Below, one piece after another: positions 1 to 11,984 of a DNA stretch of 64,000 bases (position 1 is its first letter; each line of letters opens with the position of its first letter). The translations under genes were made by a program, and so were the position numbers. The notes below the pieces were generated by a model. It made no database searches. It was given only the letters and a program-made list of their open reading frames with translations, and was not told the origin of the DNA. Origin of the DNA: Lumnitzera littorea. Taxonomy: Eukaryota > Streptophyta > Magnoliopsida > Myrtales > Combretaceae. The DNA lies in contig JAMXBB010000011.1 of assembly GCA_024138015.1 (NCBI GenBank), forward strand, positions 71,686,962 to 71,750,961, in the 5' to 3' direction.

Positions 1-265
1 TTTTTTTTAGGTAGAATTCCACATGATTTATTTAATTTTGTGATATATCAACACTTTTTACTAATTAATTAAATAAAATTCATAAAAAATTAAGAAAAAA
101 ATCAAGAAAAATATGGAAAAGTGTTGAAATATCCAAAAATGATGCATGACATGTTGAAGATTAAAGAAAAAATAACAACCAATAATATTAGGCCAAATAG
201 AAAGTAAATTAGAAGAGGATAAGGAATAACTGGTAACAACTAATTCACCAAATAATCAAAGCAGC

Positions 266-276
266 CCTATAAATTC
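266..276 (+). promoter_or_regulatory. TATA-like element of LTR copy A
   Basis: The motif cctataaattc is followed by a moderately C-rich leader. It sits in the position expected of an LTR promoter. Copy B has the matching motif cctataaatac at 20807-20817 and copy C has ccatataaatat at 51624-51635. Activity is not shown. Confidence 0.35.
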
Positions 277-2003
277 AAAAAACCTCCATCAAAACTCATT
301 TTGGTCAGTTTAGAATTGAGAAAAATTTAGTGAAAGGAGAAAAGAGAGGAAAAACCAAATTTACTAAAAAATTAGAAAATTGGTATGCAATTATGGGTTA
401 TAAAGAGAAACTATGACCAATAATTGCCTAGAAGTGGATGGCCACCACCACCAAGTAGTGGCGATAGCACCCAAATTAACCAATAAGGCCATAGTGGTCG
501 GAGTAAGTAATGTTGGTGAGTTTGATTCTCCTTTCAGTTTTTCTTTATTTATTAAAAATATTAAATAATTATGGAAATTTAGTAATCTGAGATATTTTTA
601 ATGCATTTTTTAGAAAAAATATTATTTTGATAAAATTAAGTCCTATGATATATAGTGTTTAAGAAACTTGTAAACCTTAGCTTATTTTCAATTTAGAAAT
701 AAAGGAACTTAATAATGTAGTTTTGAGCCTAAATTTTTATTTAGACTATTTAGAGTGTTTATAACAGTACTATGAAGAGATTTTTCAAAAATTAATTTTT
801 GAAAAATTTAGATAATTTTTTGGTCTTAAAATGATATATAAAAAAGTCATTTTAAGCTTATTTTGGTAAATTAATGATAAGTTAACGTAAATATTGATTT
901 AGCATGTAATTAGGAGTCTTGAAATGTAATTTATTGATGTATGATAGTATTTGTAGAGTTTCGAATGTTAATTGTGTATATTATGTGTATTAGGCAATAA
1001 TAATTGTCAAGCCTGATTTTTCTCTTGGTTTTTAATATTTTCCTTAACCCGACCAATATTAAATCCTAACTCATTTAATATTTGTCTTCGACTAAAGGTT
1101 AAAGAAAATAGATTTTTCTTTTTTAAAAAAAAAGTTTGGAATTACCACCTAATCGGAGTCGATAAAAAAAGTTAAGTTATAATTAATTGGATGAATTGGT
1201 TATAACTTAACTATCGGTTTTTCGATAAAACTAATTTTTAAAATAGTTTAAAAACTAGAAATTTAGATCTAGAGGCTATCCTATTAAACTCTAAATTGGT
1301 ACTACTTTTAATTTTTCGATTTTAATTTCACTTTTCAAAATTACCCTTCATTTAATCATAAGTAGATAACATCTAAAAAAGGATCATTGAATTATTATTT
1401 ATAAAAAAAAAAACTTTCCATATTTTAAGTTATCTTATATTTACATACGAGTACTTATATACCCGTTATTTGGGATCAAACTTCCGTAGTTTGTTCAAAA
1501 ATATTAGGCGGGTGAGTTAATTGTGATTTTTTGACAAAAAATTGAGTTTACATTTTTATCCGATTTGCTTTATTTAAGGAAAGTTTTCTAAATGGTCTTA
1601 ATCAGGATTTTATTCTTGGAAACTTTATGGTAATCCTGATTTGGAAAAGGTCTAATTATTTTTATTCATTCGGAAAGTAAGTTTTTCTAAGTTATTAAAT
1701 AACTTTGCTATTTATTTATTATTTTATTTTTTCATCATCATTATTATTTTTTCTATTTTAGTATTATTTTGACTAGAAAATAAATAAAATGAAACTAATC
1801 TTTTTCCTTTCCTTTTCTTTTTCTCCTCTTTTTTTTTCTTACTTCTTTCTCTTTTTCGTCTTTCGATTTTTTATTTTTAATTTTTTTACAAATAAAATAC
1901 TTAAGAAAAGAAAATGAAAAAAATGAAAAAAAAAAATTTACAAAGCACAATTGAAATAGCAAAACAAGACTCTAACATGAAGAAGGTTTGGACCGGACAA
2001 CAA

Positions 2004-3158
2004 TTAGATCATGGGTCGGGTCATTAAGCTGAAGCGCGGGTTGGATTCGGGTCGGCTTTGGAGCGAGTCTTTGAGTTGGATCCGAAGTAGGTGATGGTAA
2101 CGGCTGGAATGGTGTGTTGGGGGCCATTTCAGTAGCCAAAACAAGTGGTTGATGCGATTTTTATGTATAGTGGATTGGGCAATGGTGGTGTAAGGAAAAT
2201 GCCGTGGCCAAAAAGGGTGGTTTAGTGTAGTTATGATGTGGCCGACGACGGTGGAGTTGCATGCGCTACACACGGTGGCAGCTAGAGTTTGAATGGTTAT
2301 GCTGCGGTTGCTATGGAGTTTGGGTGTCCAGAGTTGGGCCGTTGTTGGTCGAGAGGGGGTCGTTGGATTAGGGTTTAGTGTTGGGCATCGCTGCAATGGT
2401 GGTTACTTCAGCGAGTGGGCATGGGTCGCGTGTATGCGCGAGGGAGCGTGTCGTGTATGGGGCTACTGCAGTAGGTTCACGAAGGAGGTAATGATGGTAT
2501 TCGGTAGTGAATGTGGTTTGTGTTTATCGTGCGTGGGAGTGGGGAGAGAGAGAGTGCAGTAGCTGTGCGTTGTGGTTTGTGCACGCCGCAACTGTGCAAT
2601 GGGCGTGGTGGAGGAGTTCACTAGATGGGGTCTATGATGATTGTGTTTATGTGCATCGGTGATGACATAGTGGGGATCAAGCTGTATGTGTTGTGGATGT
2701 GTGCTGTCTGGTAGTGAAAGAGAAAGGTCGAGGGATGGTGTCTCATGTGTGGTGTGTGGTTTTGGTTGTCGTAAGCAAATGAGAGTGGCCGAGGGAGAGA
2801 GGTCCATATTGCTGTGTGTGTGTGTGTGTGGTGTTCGGTCAAAGTGGTCGAGGATTTAGGGTGTACGATGCTGTATTTGAAGCTGAAGGGAGATGGAGCG
2901 TTGTGTGTGTTCTTGAAGGGGGTTGGAGCGGTGTATTGTGTACGGTTGGTGTAGGGACGAGTGAGAGAGAGCGGTGTTGTGTGTGTGTGTGGGTGTTTGC
3001 TGTGTTCAAAAGTGACCCGTCCGAGAGAGATGGTCAGGGAGTGGGGCGTGTGTATTGGTGTTGTCGTGAGCGTAAATGGTGTGCATCCATATCCCGTGGA
3101 AAACTTTGAACAACTTAAATTATGGGGATTTAAAGAGAATGAAAATCTAGACATTTAA
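2004..3158. other. GC-rich, TG-rich core of the nested LTR; overlapping open frames judged non-coding
   Basis: Several overlapping frames of 65 to 177 codons are open on both strands here. The cause is base composition: the plus strand is G/T-rich with a run of TG repeats near 2812-2830, which removes stop codons. The predicted products are low-complexity (His/Thr/Pro-rich on the minus strand, Val/Cys/Gly-rich on the plus strand), overlap one another, and show no domain I recognise. The block lies inside an LTR, where a GC-rich leader downstream of the promoter is common. I therefore annotate no gene. Confidence 0.6.
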
Positions 3159-3432
3159 TTTTTGATCCTAAATTTGACCCTTGAAATGATTGTATCTAGA
3201 CCGAATAATGGCAACTATTAGAAATATCCCGAGTCTTCTTTGTGATTTCGCTATTAATTTGGCTAAATCATGAAGAAAGTTAAGTCAAAAATAGGTTTTA
3301 AATGAAGACCTCAAGCGGGTTTTTTGCAAGAAAGTATTGAAAAGCTTTAGAAAGGGAGGGGAATTAGATATGTTTGGCTAATCGAAGGTTGACACGTATC
3401 CGTGTAACCTAAATAAAAGGTACTCAAAATTA

Positions 3433-3497
3433 AGAGTTGAACCCTAGACTTATGAAACTCATGTACACTCCTTTACCAGTTGAGTTGCCTTGTTTCT
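3433..3497 (-). repeat. Possible tRNA-derived SINE head (A and B boxes)
   Basis: Read on the minus strand, 3489 to 3475 gives ggcaactcaactggt, close to a pol III A box, and 3443 to 3433 gives ggttcaactct, close to a B box (GGTTCGANNCC). Their spacing, a little over 30 bases, fits a tRNA-like internal promoter. The flanks do not fold into a full tRNA by eye, so a SINE or tRNA pseudogene is more likely than a working tRNA. I could not find a target-site duplication or a clear 3' tail. Confidence 0.35.
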
Positions 3498-4513
3498 CAT
3501 TTATGTATGGAAAACAACACATTAATCCTAACAATGCCTAGATAAACCCATTCATAAAAAGAATCTTAAATCATCTAACTCTCGAAAACAATAAAATAAT
3601 AATAATAATATTACTAATAATAAAGTGACAAAAAAAATCTAATTTTTCTATTTTTCGATGATTTTTTTTTTCTAGATTTTCTATTTTTTTTTTGTAATGT
3701 TTCCAACTTTTTTTTTTTTTTGGTTTTTCCTAAATGAATAATGGGTAAAAGTATATAATTAAGCTAATTTTATGATTTAGAGATTAAATAGGTATAAATT
3801 CTGATTTAAGGAATAATTAGACATTTTGATATATTACTTGGTGATTAAAGATGATATTTATAGTAATAGAAATGTTAGATAAGTGATTTAGATGTAAATT
3901 ATGTAACAATATATAATATGTATATATAGGAAATTAATGAGTAGGAAATATCATGTCAAAATTGATAATATTATAGTAATAAAAATATAAAATAAATTTG
4001 ATATGAAATATAAATTTAGATGATTATATGAAAAATCTAAATTTTTCTCACATCGTGAGCTAATTTGGTAGCTAAATTAAGAATTTGGGTATAATGCATA
4101 AACTAGAATATTAGTTAGAGGCTAAATACGAAATTTAGATTACCTAGGTGTAATGCGATTAATTTCACATAATAAGTCAGAATGAGTTTCTAGGGTTCGC
4201 TTATAAAATTTATAATTAGAAACTGAATTAGAACTTAATTTATAAATCAATTCGGAAATTGAATTAAAATTTAGCCTAAATTAAGAATAATTGTAAGAGA
4301 CTTAAAAACTTAAATAATTAGGTATAATAAAACCCTAAATTAAAAATAACATTAAGAATTTTAGAATAAAACCTATCATGATAGTTATGTGGAAACTAAA
4401 ACAACATTTGTATAATAGGGATTATTAGCAATGGCTTATGTGAGTCGCACCTTAAGTGAGCAAGTGGGAAGTTCATATAAGTTAGGATTAATACATTATT
4501 ATATTTCGGAGTA

Positions 4514-4635
4514 TTGCTTAATAGTACTCGAAGGCTTGAGATTATACTTGGTAGTGTTTGTTAGATAGTTGACTTTGCTTAATAGTACTTAAAGGCTTGA
4601 GATTATACTTGGTAGTGTTTGTTAGATAGTTGACT
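4514..4635 (+). repeat. 61-bp tandem duplication inside LTR copy A
   Basis: Two adjacent 61-bp units (4514-4574 and 4575-4635) begin ttgcttaatagtact and end gatagttgact, and differ at only two or three bases. LTR copies B and C have a single unit at this place, so the duplication arose in copy A. Confidence 0.85.
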
Positions 4636-5615
4636 ATGTGTACACTTATATGTATGTGTTTTTAGGTATGATAAAATGATTCTAGTATACTGTTACCACT
4701 TATATTTGTGTGAGTTGTTTGCAATGATTGAACACCTTAAATTGGATCTAACTAAATATATAACATGTAAGTTTGAAATGGACCTGCATAGCAACCTAAT
4801 AGAGGATACGTTTAGGGTTCTCTGGCTAAACATCGAACCTTTATAAAAGGATAGTACTGTATAGTATAATGGATCCCTTCTTCATCCTTAGTTGAACTAA
4901 GTGACAAGAGAGGAGGTCGCAGTAAGGGTGAAGTCAATGTTTTGAAGGTAGTTACGGTAGGAGCGGTGTCTCCATTACATAAACTTGGGTTTGGTCGTGA
5001 GTTGTTGAAATGCGTGTTAAACTCCTCAATTTGGATTATAATGGATGTAATTTCTCTAATCTCACGATGGATCGAGTAATGTGGTGCAATGGCATTTGCT
5101 TATACATACAGTGTATCTAACTAATTTGGTTGATAACCTTATTTATATTTTATGTATAGTTTTAAGTCTTCATTTTAACTCACTGAGCAGTTAGTTGCTT
5201 ATATCCTTATAGATGTTGTTGTAGGCGCTAGCTGAGAAGTGGCCATATAACTATCTCGAAGTTAGCATTTGCTAGATCTTGAGAAGTAAAGATATAAAAT
5301 TGAGTATCAATTACACTTTCAAGTTTAGATTTTATCTTAAAAGCTTTCAGAATCAATTTATTTATTACTTAAGTAGATTATGATTAGGCTATTAGATCTT
5401 GTAAACATATTCAGATTATTTTAGTGTAAATATGTATTTTTCATGATTTCATAGATAAATAACATGTTTAATTTATAAACTGTTTACTTCAAAGTGGGTT
5501 AGTTGTGGATGCTTTGTATAAATTAAGTCTAAGATAGCAGCTATAATGTCAGTTTCTATTATATGATGGTTTGCACGGCAGGATTGTTGCGACTCTGCCA
5601 CTTCGAAGTATAACA

Positions 5616-8117
5616 AGCCCTTAGACAGAGGGACTCTCTATCTCCTTATTTGTTTATTTTAGTAGTTGACTATCTTTCTAAATTGATCATAAATGATAGT
5701 GAATTGGAGGAATTGAAGGGAGTTAAAATTAAAGAATCAAGCTCTTTACTCACTCATCTTTTCTTTGCTGTTGATTCCTTATTCTTCTTGGAAGCTAGCA
5801 AAGAAAAAATGAGTAAAGTAAAGGACATTCTTGATAAATATTGTGAAATTTCTAGTCAGTTAGTGAGTTATCAAAAGATTTTTGTGGGTTTTAGTAAAAT
5901 TGCTCCTAAGTAGTTAAGGAGATTTTGTGTTGTGAAGTTGCAAATTAACATTTTGAACAATCTAAGTAAATATCTAGGCATTCCTACTTCTTAAGGATTA
6001 TCTAAAACTCAAGCTTTAGGATATATTAAAGATAAGATAGTTCAAAAATTACAAGGGTAGAAAAATAATTTGCTGTCTACAGGTAGTAAGGAAAGATGCT
6101 TAAATCAATTGCCCTTGCTATACCTATTTATTCAATGAGTATTTTCTGCTTTCCCAAAAGATGATGTGTTGATGTAAATTCTTTCTTTGCAAATTTTTGG
6201 TAGGGGGATAGTGAAACTAGAAACAAAATTCATTGGTGGAGGTGGCAAGATTTTGCTAAATCAAAAGATAGAGGTGGTTTAGGCTTTAAAGACTTACATG
6301 AGTTTAATATTGCTCTTCTTAGTAAATTGGCTTAACGAATTTTACAAAATCCTCATTCCATGTAGGTTCGGTTATTAAAAAATATTTATTTTCCAGACTA
6401 GAACTTTCTAAGTGCTACAAAGGGAAGTAAGGTATCTTGGGGATAGCAAAGCATTTTACAAGGAAAAGATGCTATATTTAAGGATTTGATATGGAGAATT
6501 AGGGATGGAAGAGCAGTAAGTGTTTAGGAGAATCCTTGGTTGTGCTCTCTTAAAGGATTTAAGCTGGTTCTTAGGGAAATTCCTCCTCACTTGAATAATT
6601 TATTGGTTTGTGACTTGATAGATGGGGTACATACTTATTGGAATCTTTCTCAACTTGAAAATTATCTTTCTTAAGTTGAAAAAGATGCCATCTTAAGAAC
6701 TTTACTATCATAAACCCTTACTACTGATGTTTTGGTGTAGATTAAGGATAGGATTGGGTCTTACTCAGTTAAAAATGGGTATTAAAGTTTGGTGTCAGCT
6801 ATAGAAAATTCTAGTTGCGTTGATTTTATTGGAACTAATGATGGAGGTAGAGGATTTTGGAAGCTAATTTGGAGTACTAATTACCAACCTAAGTACAAGT
6901 ACCACATTTGGTGCTTGTGCTTTAATGCTTTATCCATTAACAAAAATCTATTTTGCAAAGAGGTTATTTCTAGTTCCCAATGTTGTTTTTGTGATGTGGA
7001 GGAGACACCTAAGCATCTTTCACTTTAATGTGAATGAATTAAGTCAATTTGGTCACCGTACTGCAAATTAAAGTTGAAGACTACAACAGAACCTCCATCG
7101 GTTCTTGGATACAAGAAGTCTTGTGTGTTTATCTTTTGAAGGCCTATACGAAATCACTTCTTGCTAAAATTACTGTTGTGTTGTGGAATATTTGGATAGA
7201 TAGGAATTTTTGTGTCTTTAATCATGTTATGCCTAATCCAAAGGCTGTTGTTGCATCCATTAAAAAGGAATTATCACTGTTGTCTTCTTGTAGTTCAAAT
7301 GAATTTCACATAATCGATTGCCAACACAATGACATATTGTTGTTGTTGACCCTGAAGTTCTTGCTGACCATAATAATGCCGTATGTTAGTAACTCTAACC
7401 CTTTTGGCACCAACACTCTTAGCAACTTGCAATTAGATGTGCTGCATCAATACGGCACATTCAAGTCTAGTTATGACTATCTCAACTAACGCTATACGAT
7501 CAGAAGATCCTTTAGTTCCAGTTCACATACATAGTAGCACTTCAACAAATAACATAACCCTTCGCATATGGTTGTCACTAGGTCTAACAACAATTAAACT
7601 CAATTATAATGCTTCTTTCCATTGTGATATTGGTCATGGTGGTTTGGGCATTGTATGCCGAGATTCCCATGATCAGTTGAAGTATGCTATAGCTTTATTT
7701 GTTGTTGGCACTAAGATTGAGACATTAGAGGCTGAGGTAGTGAGAATCGTACTGCTAATTGCTAGACAATAAGGGTGGAATAACATAGAAGTAAAGACAA
7801 ATTGTCAAATGCTTAGTAAAGCATGCCATACTCCAAGGCTGGCTTCACGGAAATCTACAAAACTTTTCTAGGATATTGTCTCTTTGAAAGCTTCATTTCA
7901 CTTGTGTTTCGGTTCTTTTATTCCTTGTGACGCAAATGCTTGCGCACACTAGGTTGCTACCCCAAGGTGCATATGGGATAAGCTGTTGTTTCTTAGTCTC
8001 TTGACCACCATCTCATCTTTCTCATTTACTTTTCCTAGACTAGGCCTTTCGACCCTCTAATTTGTAATTGTTTTCTTGATTAATGCAAGTTTCTTTCATT
8101 GGCCTAAAAAAAAAATT
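5616..8117 (+). pseudogene. Decayed L1-type LINE ORF2: RT C-terminal half, zf-RVT, RNase H, poly(A) tail
   Basis: The frame opens in the middle of the RT with LRQRDSLSPYLFIL, the conserved 'GLRQGDPLSPYLF' block of plant LINE RTs. It continues with HLFFAVDSLFF at about 5753 (the FADD active site, with D changed to V), ILDKYCEIS, and, after frame changes, 'YLGIPTS' (about 5970) and 'GGLGFKDLHEFNIALLSKLA' (about 6273-6333). A zf-RVT domain (WKLIWSTNYQPKYKYHIWC, with CCFCDVEETPKHL) spans about 6850-7020. A reverse-transcriptase-type RNase H follows at about 7590-7950 (LNYNASF, GGLGIVCRDS), where the first catalytic Asp reads as Asn. A short A-run ends it near 8107-8117. Many stops and frameshifts make it non-functional. 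The 5' half is missing because LTR copy A abuts it; it may continue left of the window. Confidence 0.85.
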
Positions 8118-9392
8118 GTAATGTAATAGCAATTATTGATGAATGAAATTGAACCGTAATAGGTTATGAATCAATATTAAGATGTCATTTGTGAATTTTA
8201 TTGAAGATAGCCTTGAGAGAAAAATCACTTATAACTTTAAGTAGCTATTTATATGTATATTTTATGAATAGTTATACAATGTTTCTATAAAGAAAAATCA
8301 CTTGTAGAATTGCTTTTAGAGATTTAACACACTCTTTCATAAGTAAGACATAAGATAGGGATGAAATTGCTATTATCGCAAGTGAATGGGCATCTAGATT
8401 TTATTGTGAGTCAAAGGAGTATTAATGGTCATTCATTTAACATAACAAATGTAAGTTAAAATATACAGTATGTTCCATATATAGACCATATCACAAATAT
8501 AATTCAATAAAAAAAGCTAATTAATTCTACATTTATTTGGAAAGAAAAGAAATATAAGAGAAAAAAAAAAACTACTACTTGAAAGGAGGGGGGAAAAAGA
8601 AAAAAAAGAAGAAGCAAATTCTTCCATATTTAGATGATGTGTAAGGCAACTACAAAAAAGAAAAAAGCCTAATAAACCCTTCATTTTTGGTGTGATTGTA
8701 AAAAGATTTTCAATTGCTTCTTTCCTTTCCTTTTTTTTTTTTATTAATTTTCAATTACTTCACATACCAATATTTAAATTCTATACGTTCTTAAATCATA
8801 TCTATATTTGTTAAAATCAATTAATGCATCATTTCTTTGTACTTTTTAAGTTTATTTGCGTACGTGTGTGTAATTGAAAATAGTATCTTAATTTTTCATT
8901 TTAGAAAAAGATAAGTAAAGAAAATTAGATAATGTATCAAAATAAAAATGATTTACAAAAGTTAACATGTTTTGTTTTCCTTAACTATATTCATAGTATT
9001 ATCACAACTAATTCAATTAGATTGGTAAATAACGTAAATAAATAAGATATTAAATCTCTTAAATACAATTCTTATAAGAAATAATTGATGGGTAATTGAT
9101 AATATTACAACATTGACATGTAAATAATAGTAGCAACCATGTTGTTAAAAAATTATTCACAAATGCAAAGACTATATGGTAACATCTCTCTAACTCTTTC
9201 TATACATGATTACAATTGTTATAGATATTTTAATATTTAGATTATTCCTTAAGCCTTCTTCGCTGATACCCATGAAAGCTATTGAAATTCTCATGTGTCC
9301 GAAACTGAAAATATAAAAGTATACAATTCTTTATTTGACTCGAAAGAAGAAGAACAACAACAATTAAACTTTTGTTATATAAAGATGAAGTA
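8118..9392. other. AT-rich spacer with no recognised gene
   Basis: I see no coding pattern or retroelement protein on either strand. A purine-rich stretch lies at about 8536-8625 (A/G runs including a short G-run). The rest is A/T-rich with scattered T-runs. Confidence 0.6.
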
Positions 9393-9397
9393 CAATT

Positions 9398-9815
9398 AGC
9401 ACTTATAATTTCTATTCTATTGTGAATGATAACATAGATATTGGTATGAAGTATAATATTAGTGAAACAATGAAAATGAAATGAAAGAATGAATGTGATG
9501 AAAATGGAAATGGAATTTTGATTTTGGCTAATTCAAGAGAACTACTCTCCAAATGGTGTAATACCACTTTTCTATATTGAAATTTATTTATCTATTCTCA
9601 TTAATATTACTTTATTTATAGAAATATATTTCAATCTACTAGTTTGTTACGAGTAACTAACTTCCCTCTTAATAAAACTACTAAAATCACTATTACAACT
9701 ATTAAAACTACTATTACGATCTAGTAAAAAGTACTAACTTCTATTAAATTTTACAATTATTTATTGATTATTTATATTTATATTTATGTTACTATTACAT
9801 ACTTGAATTGTAACA
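9398..9815 (-). repeat. 3' LTR (minus sense) of the deletion-derivative gypsy
   Basis: This repeat is about 418 bp and aligns with 10606-11264 once the MITE there is removed. A fairly purine-rich stretch precedes its minus-strand start, TGTTACAATTC. Confidence 0.65.
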
Positions 9816-10605
9816 GTTTCCTAACATCTTCAAAACAACATTGTTTTCAAGGTTAAAATAGAAAGAGAATGATCTTCAAAATCTCCAATTACAACGTCTA
9901 TAGGTCTTGTATGCCATGTCTCGAAAACATTTTTAATCCAAATAATGTGGAAAGCTTTGCTTATGCTAACTTCACCAAAAGTCCGAATAAAGATATATAT
10001 GGTTCTTTCAAAGTATTTATGTGGATAGAAAATGACGACATGAAAAACCAATATTGTATGCCCTTTACAGTTGTGCCATTAAAGGAAATCAAGTAATGGC
10101 TCAAAACACTCTTTATTATGGAATATAATTGAGGAAAGGTGACAGTTAAGTAATCGAAATGAGTGAAGATTTGTTAAAACGAGAAAAAGGCACATTGAAT
10201 GGCTCAAAGTCATCTTCACATTTGAATACAATGAGGGCATTGTTCCCTAAAGTATGCAAATCTTCCATTTCTTAATCATTTTTACATTTGATCTCCATTA
10301 GCCGCTCCTTTTAATTAGCCTTTACATCTACTTCTTTGCCAATTACTTTATCTTCTTCTATTTGTTTTTCTTTTGCCATTAAGGCATCTAACTTAGATAT
10401 GGAGGAATTTTCCCTATTAGCACTTTGATTCAATTGTTTCTTTACTATCATAGTTTGCAACTTAGAAAATTGCTACATCAACATACCAAACTTATTGTTC
10501 ACACCATGTTGTAGTTATTGTTGACTATTTTGCAAGGAATCAATCTTCTCTTCCAATACAGCAACTTGAGTAGAGTTTGATATGGCAATGAAGGCACCAA
10601 ACATT

Positions 10606-11264
10606 AGTACTTGTAATTTCTATTCTATTATGAATGATAACGTGGATATTTGTATAAAGTATGGCACTAATGAATCAATGAAAAAGAAATGAAAGAATGA
10701 ATGTGATGAAAATGAAATTTTAATTTTGGTTAATTTGAGATAATCACTCTCCAAATGGTACAAAAACACTTTTCATATTGAAACTTGTTTATTTATTTTC
10801 ATTAATATTACTTTATTTATAAAAATACATTTTAATTTACTAGTTTGTTACAAGTCACTAACTATCCCTTCTAATACAACTACTAAAATTACTATTATAA
10901 CTATTACAATATAGTAAAAAGGGAAGAATTACAATGGAGGGGATTAATGTTTGGGGATAAGTTCAAATAAGAGATTAAGGTTTTAAAAAATTCAAATAAT
11001 TGATTAACGTTTTATAAAGTAGTTCAAATAAGGGGTTAATTATTTCATAAACTAAACTAGTTCAAATAATTTTATGGAATAGCTATTATGAATACTTTAT
11101 TTGAACTACTTTGTAAAACGTTGATATCTTATTTGAACCACTTTAAAACGTTGATCCCCTTCGTTGTAATTCTCCATAGAAAAAAGTACAAACTTCTATT
11201 AAATTTTACAATTATTTGTTGATTATTTATATTTATACTACTACTATATACTTGGACTATAACA
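10606..11264 (-). repeat. 5' LTR (minus sense) of the deletion-derivative gypsy, split by a MITE
   Basis: It is homologous to 9398-9815. The match breaks at 'tagtaaaaag' near 10920 and resumes at 'aaaaaagtac' near 11180, framing a foldback insertion that the other LTR lacks. Confidence 0.65.
10922..11178. mobile_element. Foldback MITE of about 257 bp
   Basis: The left end reads gaattacaatggaggggatt and the right end, reverse-complemented, reads gaattacaacgaaggggatc. This gives terminal inverted repeats of about 30 bp with few mismatches. The interior is also palindromic: 'ttataaagtagttcaaataa' near 11012 pairs with the region near 11090-11115. It is present in only one LTR of the host element. 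The exact target-site duplication is obscured by an A-run, so I cannot assign a superfamily from it. Confidence 0.75.
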
Positions 11265-11269
11265 CAATC

Positions 11270-11984
11270 CAATGGATTCTGTCCAATTATCCCAACCAAC
11301 TCATAGAATATCAATTGTTTTTCATAACTTTCTATACTTTAAGGTCAAACAATTTATCCTTTATACTAATAATCATGATATTTAACCTCAATCTTTTATT
11401 ACAAAAAATCAATTTATCTTAACAATTTCTAAATAAAAGGGAAAAACAATAATATGAATAAATATATTACTCTTCTTTACATAAACTCATTGAAAAAATA
11501 AAAAGACACCAAACAAAAGAATAGTAGAAGAGATAGAAATATAAGATGTGAAAATAATAGCTCTATAGCTTATTTATGATAGATATTTATAATAAATAAA
11601 ATTGATAAATGGGAATAAAATAAATATGAATAAATGTAAACAATTGACCAAAATATGATAGTAAGTAATTAGTTGTGCTAAGTAAATATTTAAAATCAAT
11701 GGTGATTATAATTAAAAGTAAATGCCATTAAATTGTAGTAAATACCATAAACAGATATAAAGGTCATTATGGAAATGCATTAATGATGAAATAAAAGGAT
11801 GAGTTTATGAAACTATATATTATATTATGATGATTATATTAAATTAGATGAAAAGTTGGTATTATGGATTAAGTATATGATTTAATAGGGCTATTCATTA
11901 ATTTGAATCGAACCAAATCAAGAATTGAATTGAATTGCATTGAATCACATAATTCAATTCTTTTATTTTTTGGTTCGCTTGAAC
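11270..11984. other. AT-rich spacer with no recognised gene
   Basis: No domain is visible on either strand. Near 11890-11984 there is a loose foldback of 'gaatcgaaccaaatcaa' and 'ttggttcgcttgaacc', a common plant repeat motif, at the place where the adjacent copia remnant breaks off. Confidence 0.5.

Larger units (their letters stand above)
1005..3737 (+). mobile_element. Ogre-like LTR fragment nested in LTR copy A
   Basis: It begins TGTCAAGCCTGATTTTTCTC and matches, block by block, the solo LTR at 38866-41105. Shared stretches include the 'ggatgaattggttata' block (about 1190 and 39060), the 'cttccgtagttt/ctttcgtagttc' block (about 1480 and 39380) and the T-rich tail. The order and spacing agree over about 0.9 kb at the left. 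The middle (1950-3240) is GC- and TG-rich and has no close partner in the other copy. The canonical 3' end seen in the other copy is missing, so the right boundary is uncertain, but the 5-base string ataat flanks both sides (1000-1004 and 3738-3742). Assignment to Ogre/Tat-type LTRs rests on remembered LTR style ('gagtcg', 'cctacgtacc'). Confidence 0.6.
1..5615 (+). mobile_element. Giant Ty3-type LTR, copy A (left end outside window; interrupted by 1005-3742)
   Basis: I read this as one large LTR that runs in from the left edge and ends with ACA at 5615. A TATA-like element (cctataaattc, 266-276) lies in the left part. The right 1.2 kb (4440-5615) aligns by eye with 22405-23534 and 56495-57641, sharing blocks such as the region around 'gatggcatttgctta'. 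Its right end abuts a LINE reading frame that starts in mid-RT, so the LTR appears to have landed inside the LINE. Another LTR (1005-3737) interrupts it. No protein is encoded here. That the family is Ty3/gypsy is inferred from the LTR style, since no attached polyprotein is visible. Confidence 0.5.
9398..11264 (-). mobile_element. Short deletion-derivative gypsy element (LTR - residual interior - LTR)
   Basis: Two direct repeats, 9398-9815 and 10606-11264 (the latter containing a MITE), match over about 400 bases and end in TAACA on the plus strand, so each starts TGTTA on the minus strand. Likely target-site duplications are caatt (9393-9397) and caatc (11265-11269). On the minus strand the 0.8-kb interior starts with a gag-like coiled-coil frame (VAVLEEKIDSLQNSQQ, about 10570-10520, then 'HGVNNKFGMLM'). 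It ends close to the left LTR with 'NLENNVVLK', which resembles the end of gypsy chromodomain-type polyproteins. Protease, RT, RNase H and integrase are absent. I infer an internal deletion joining gag to the end of pol. The LTR termini next to the interior are not canonical CA, so the boundaries are approximate. Confidence 0.6.

Noticed and set aside
2004..3158. Overlapping open frames of up to 177 codons on both strands
   Set aside because: They sit in a TG-rich LTR core, overlap each other, and give low-complexity proteins without a domain. Open by composition.
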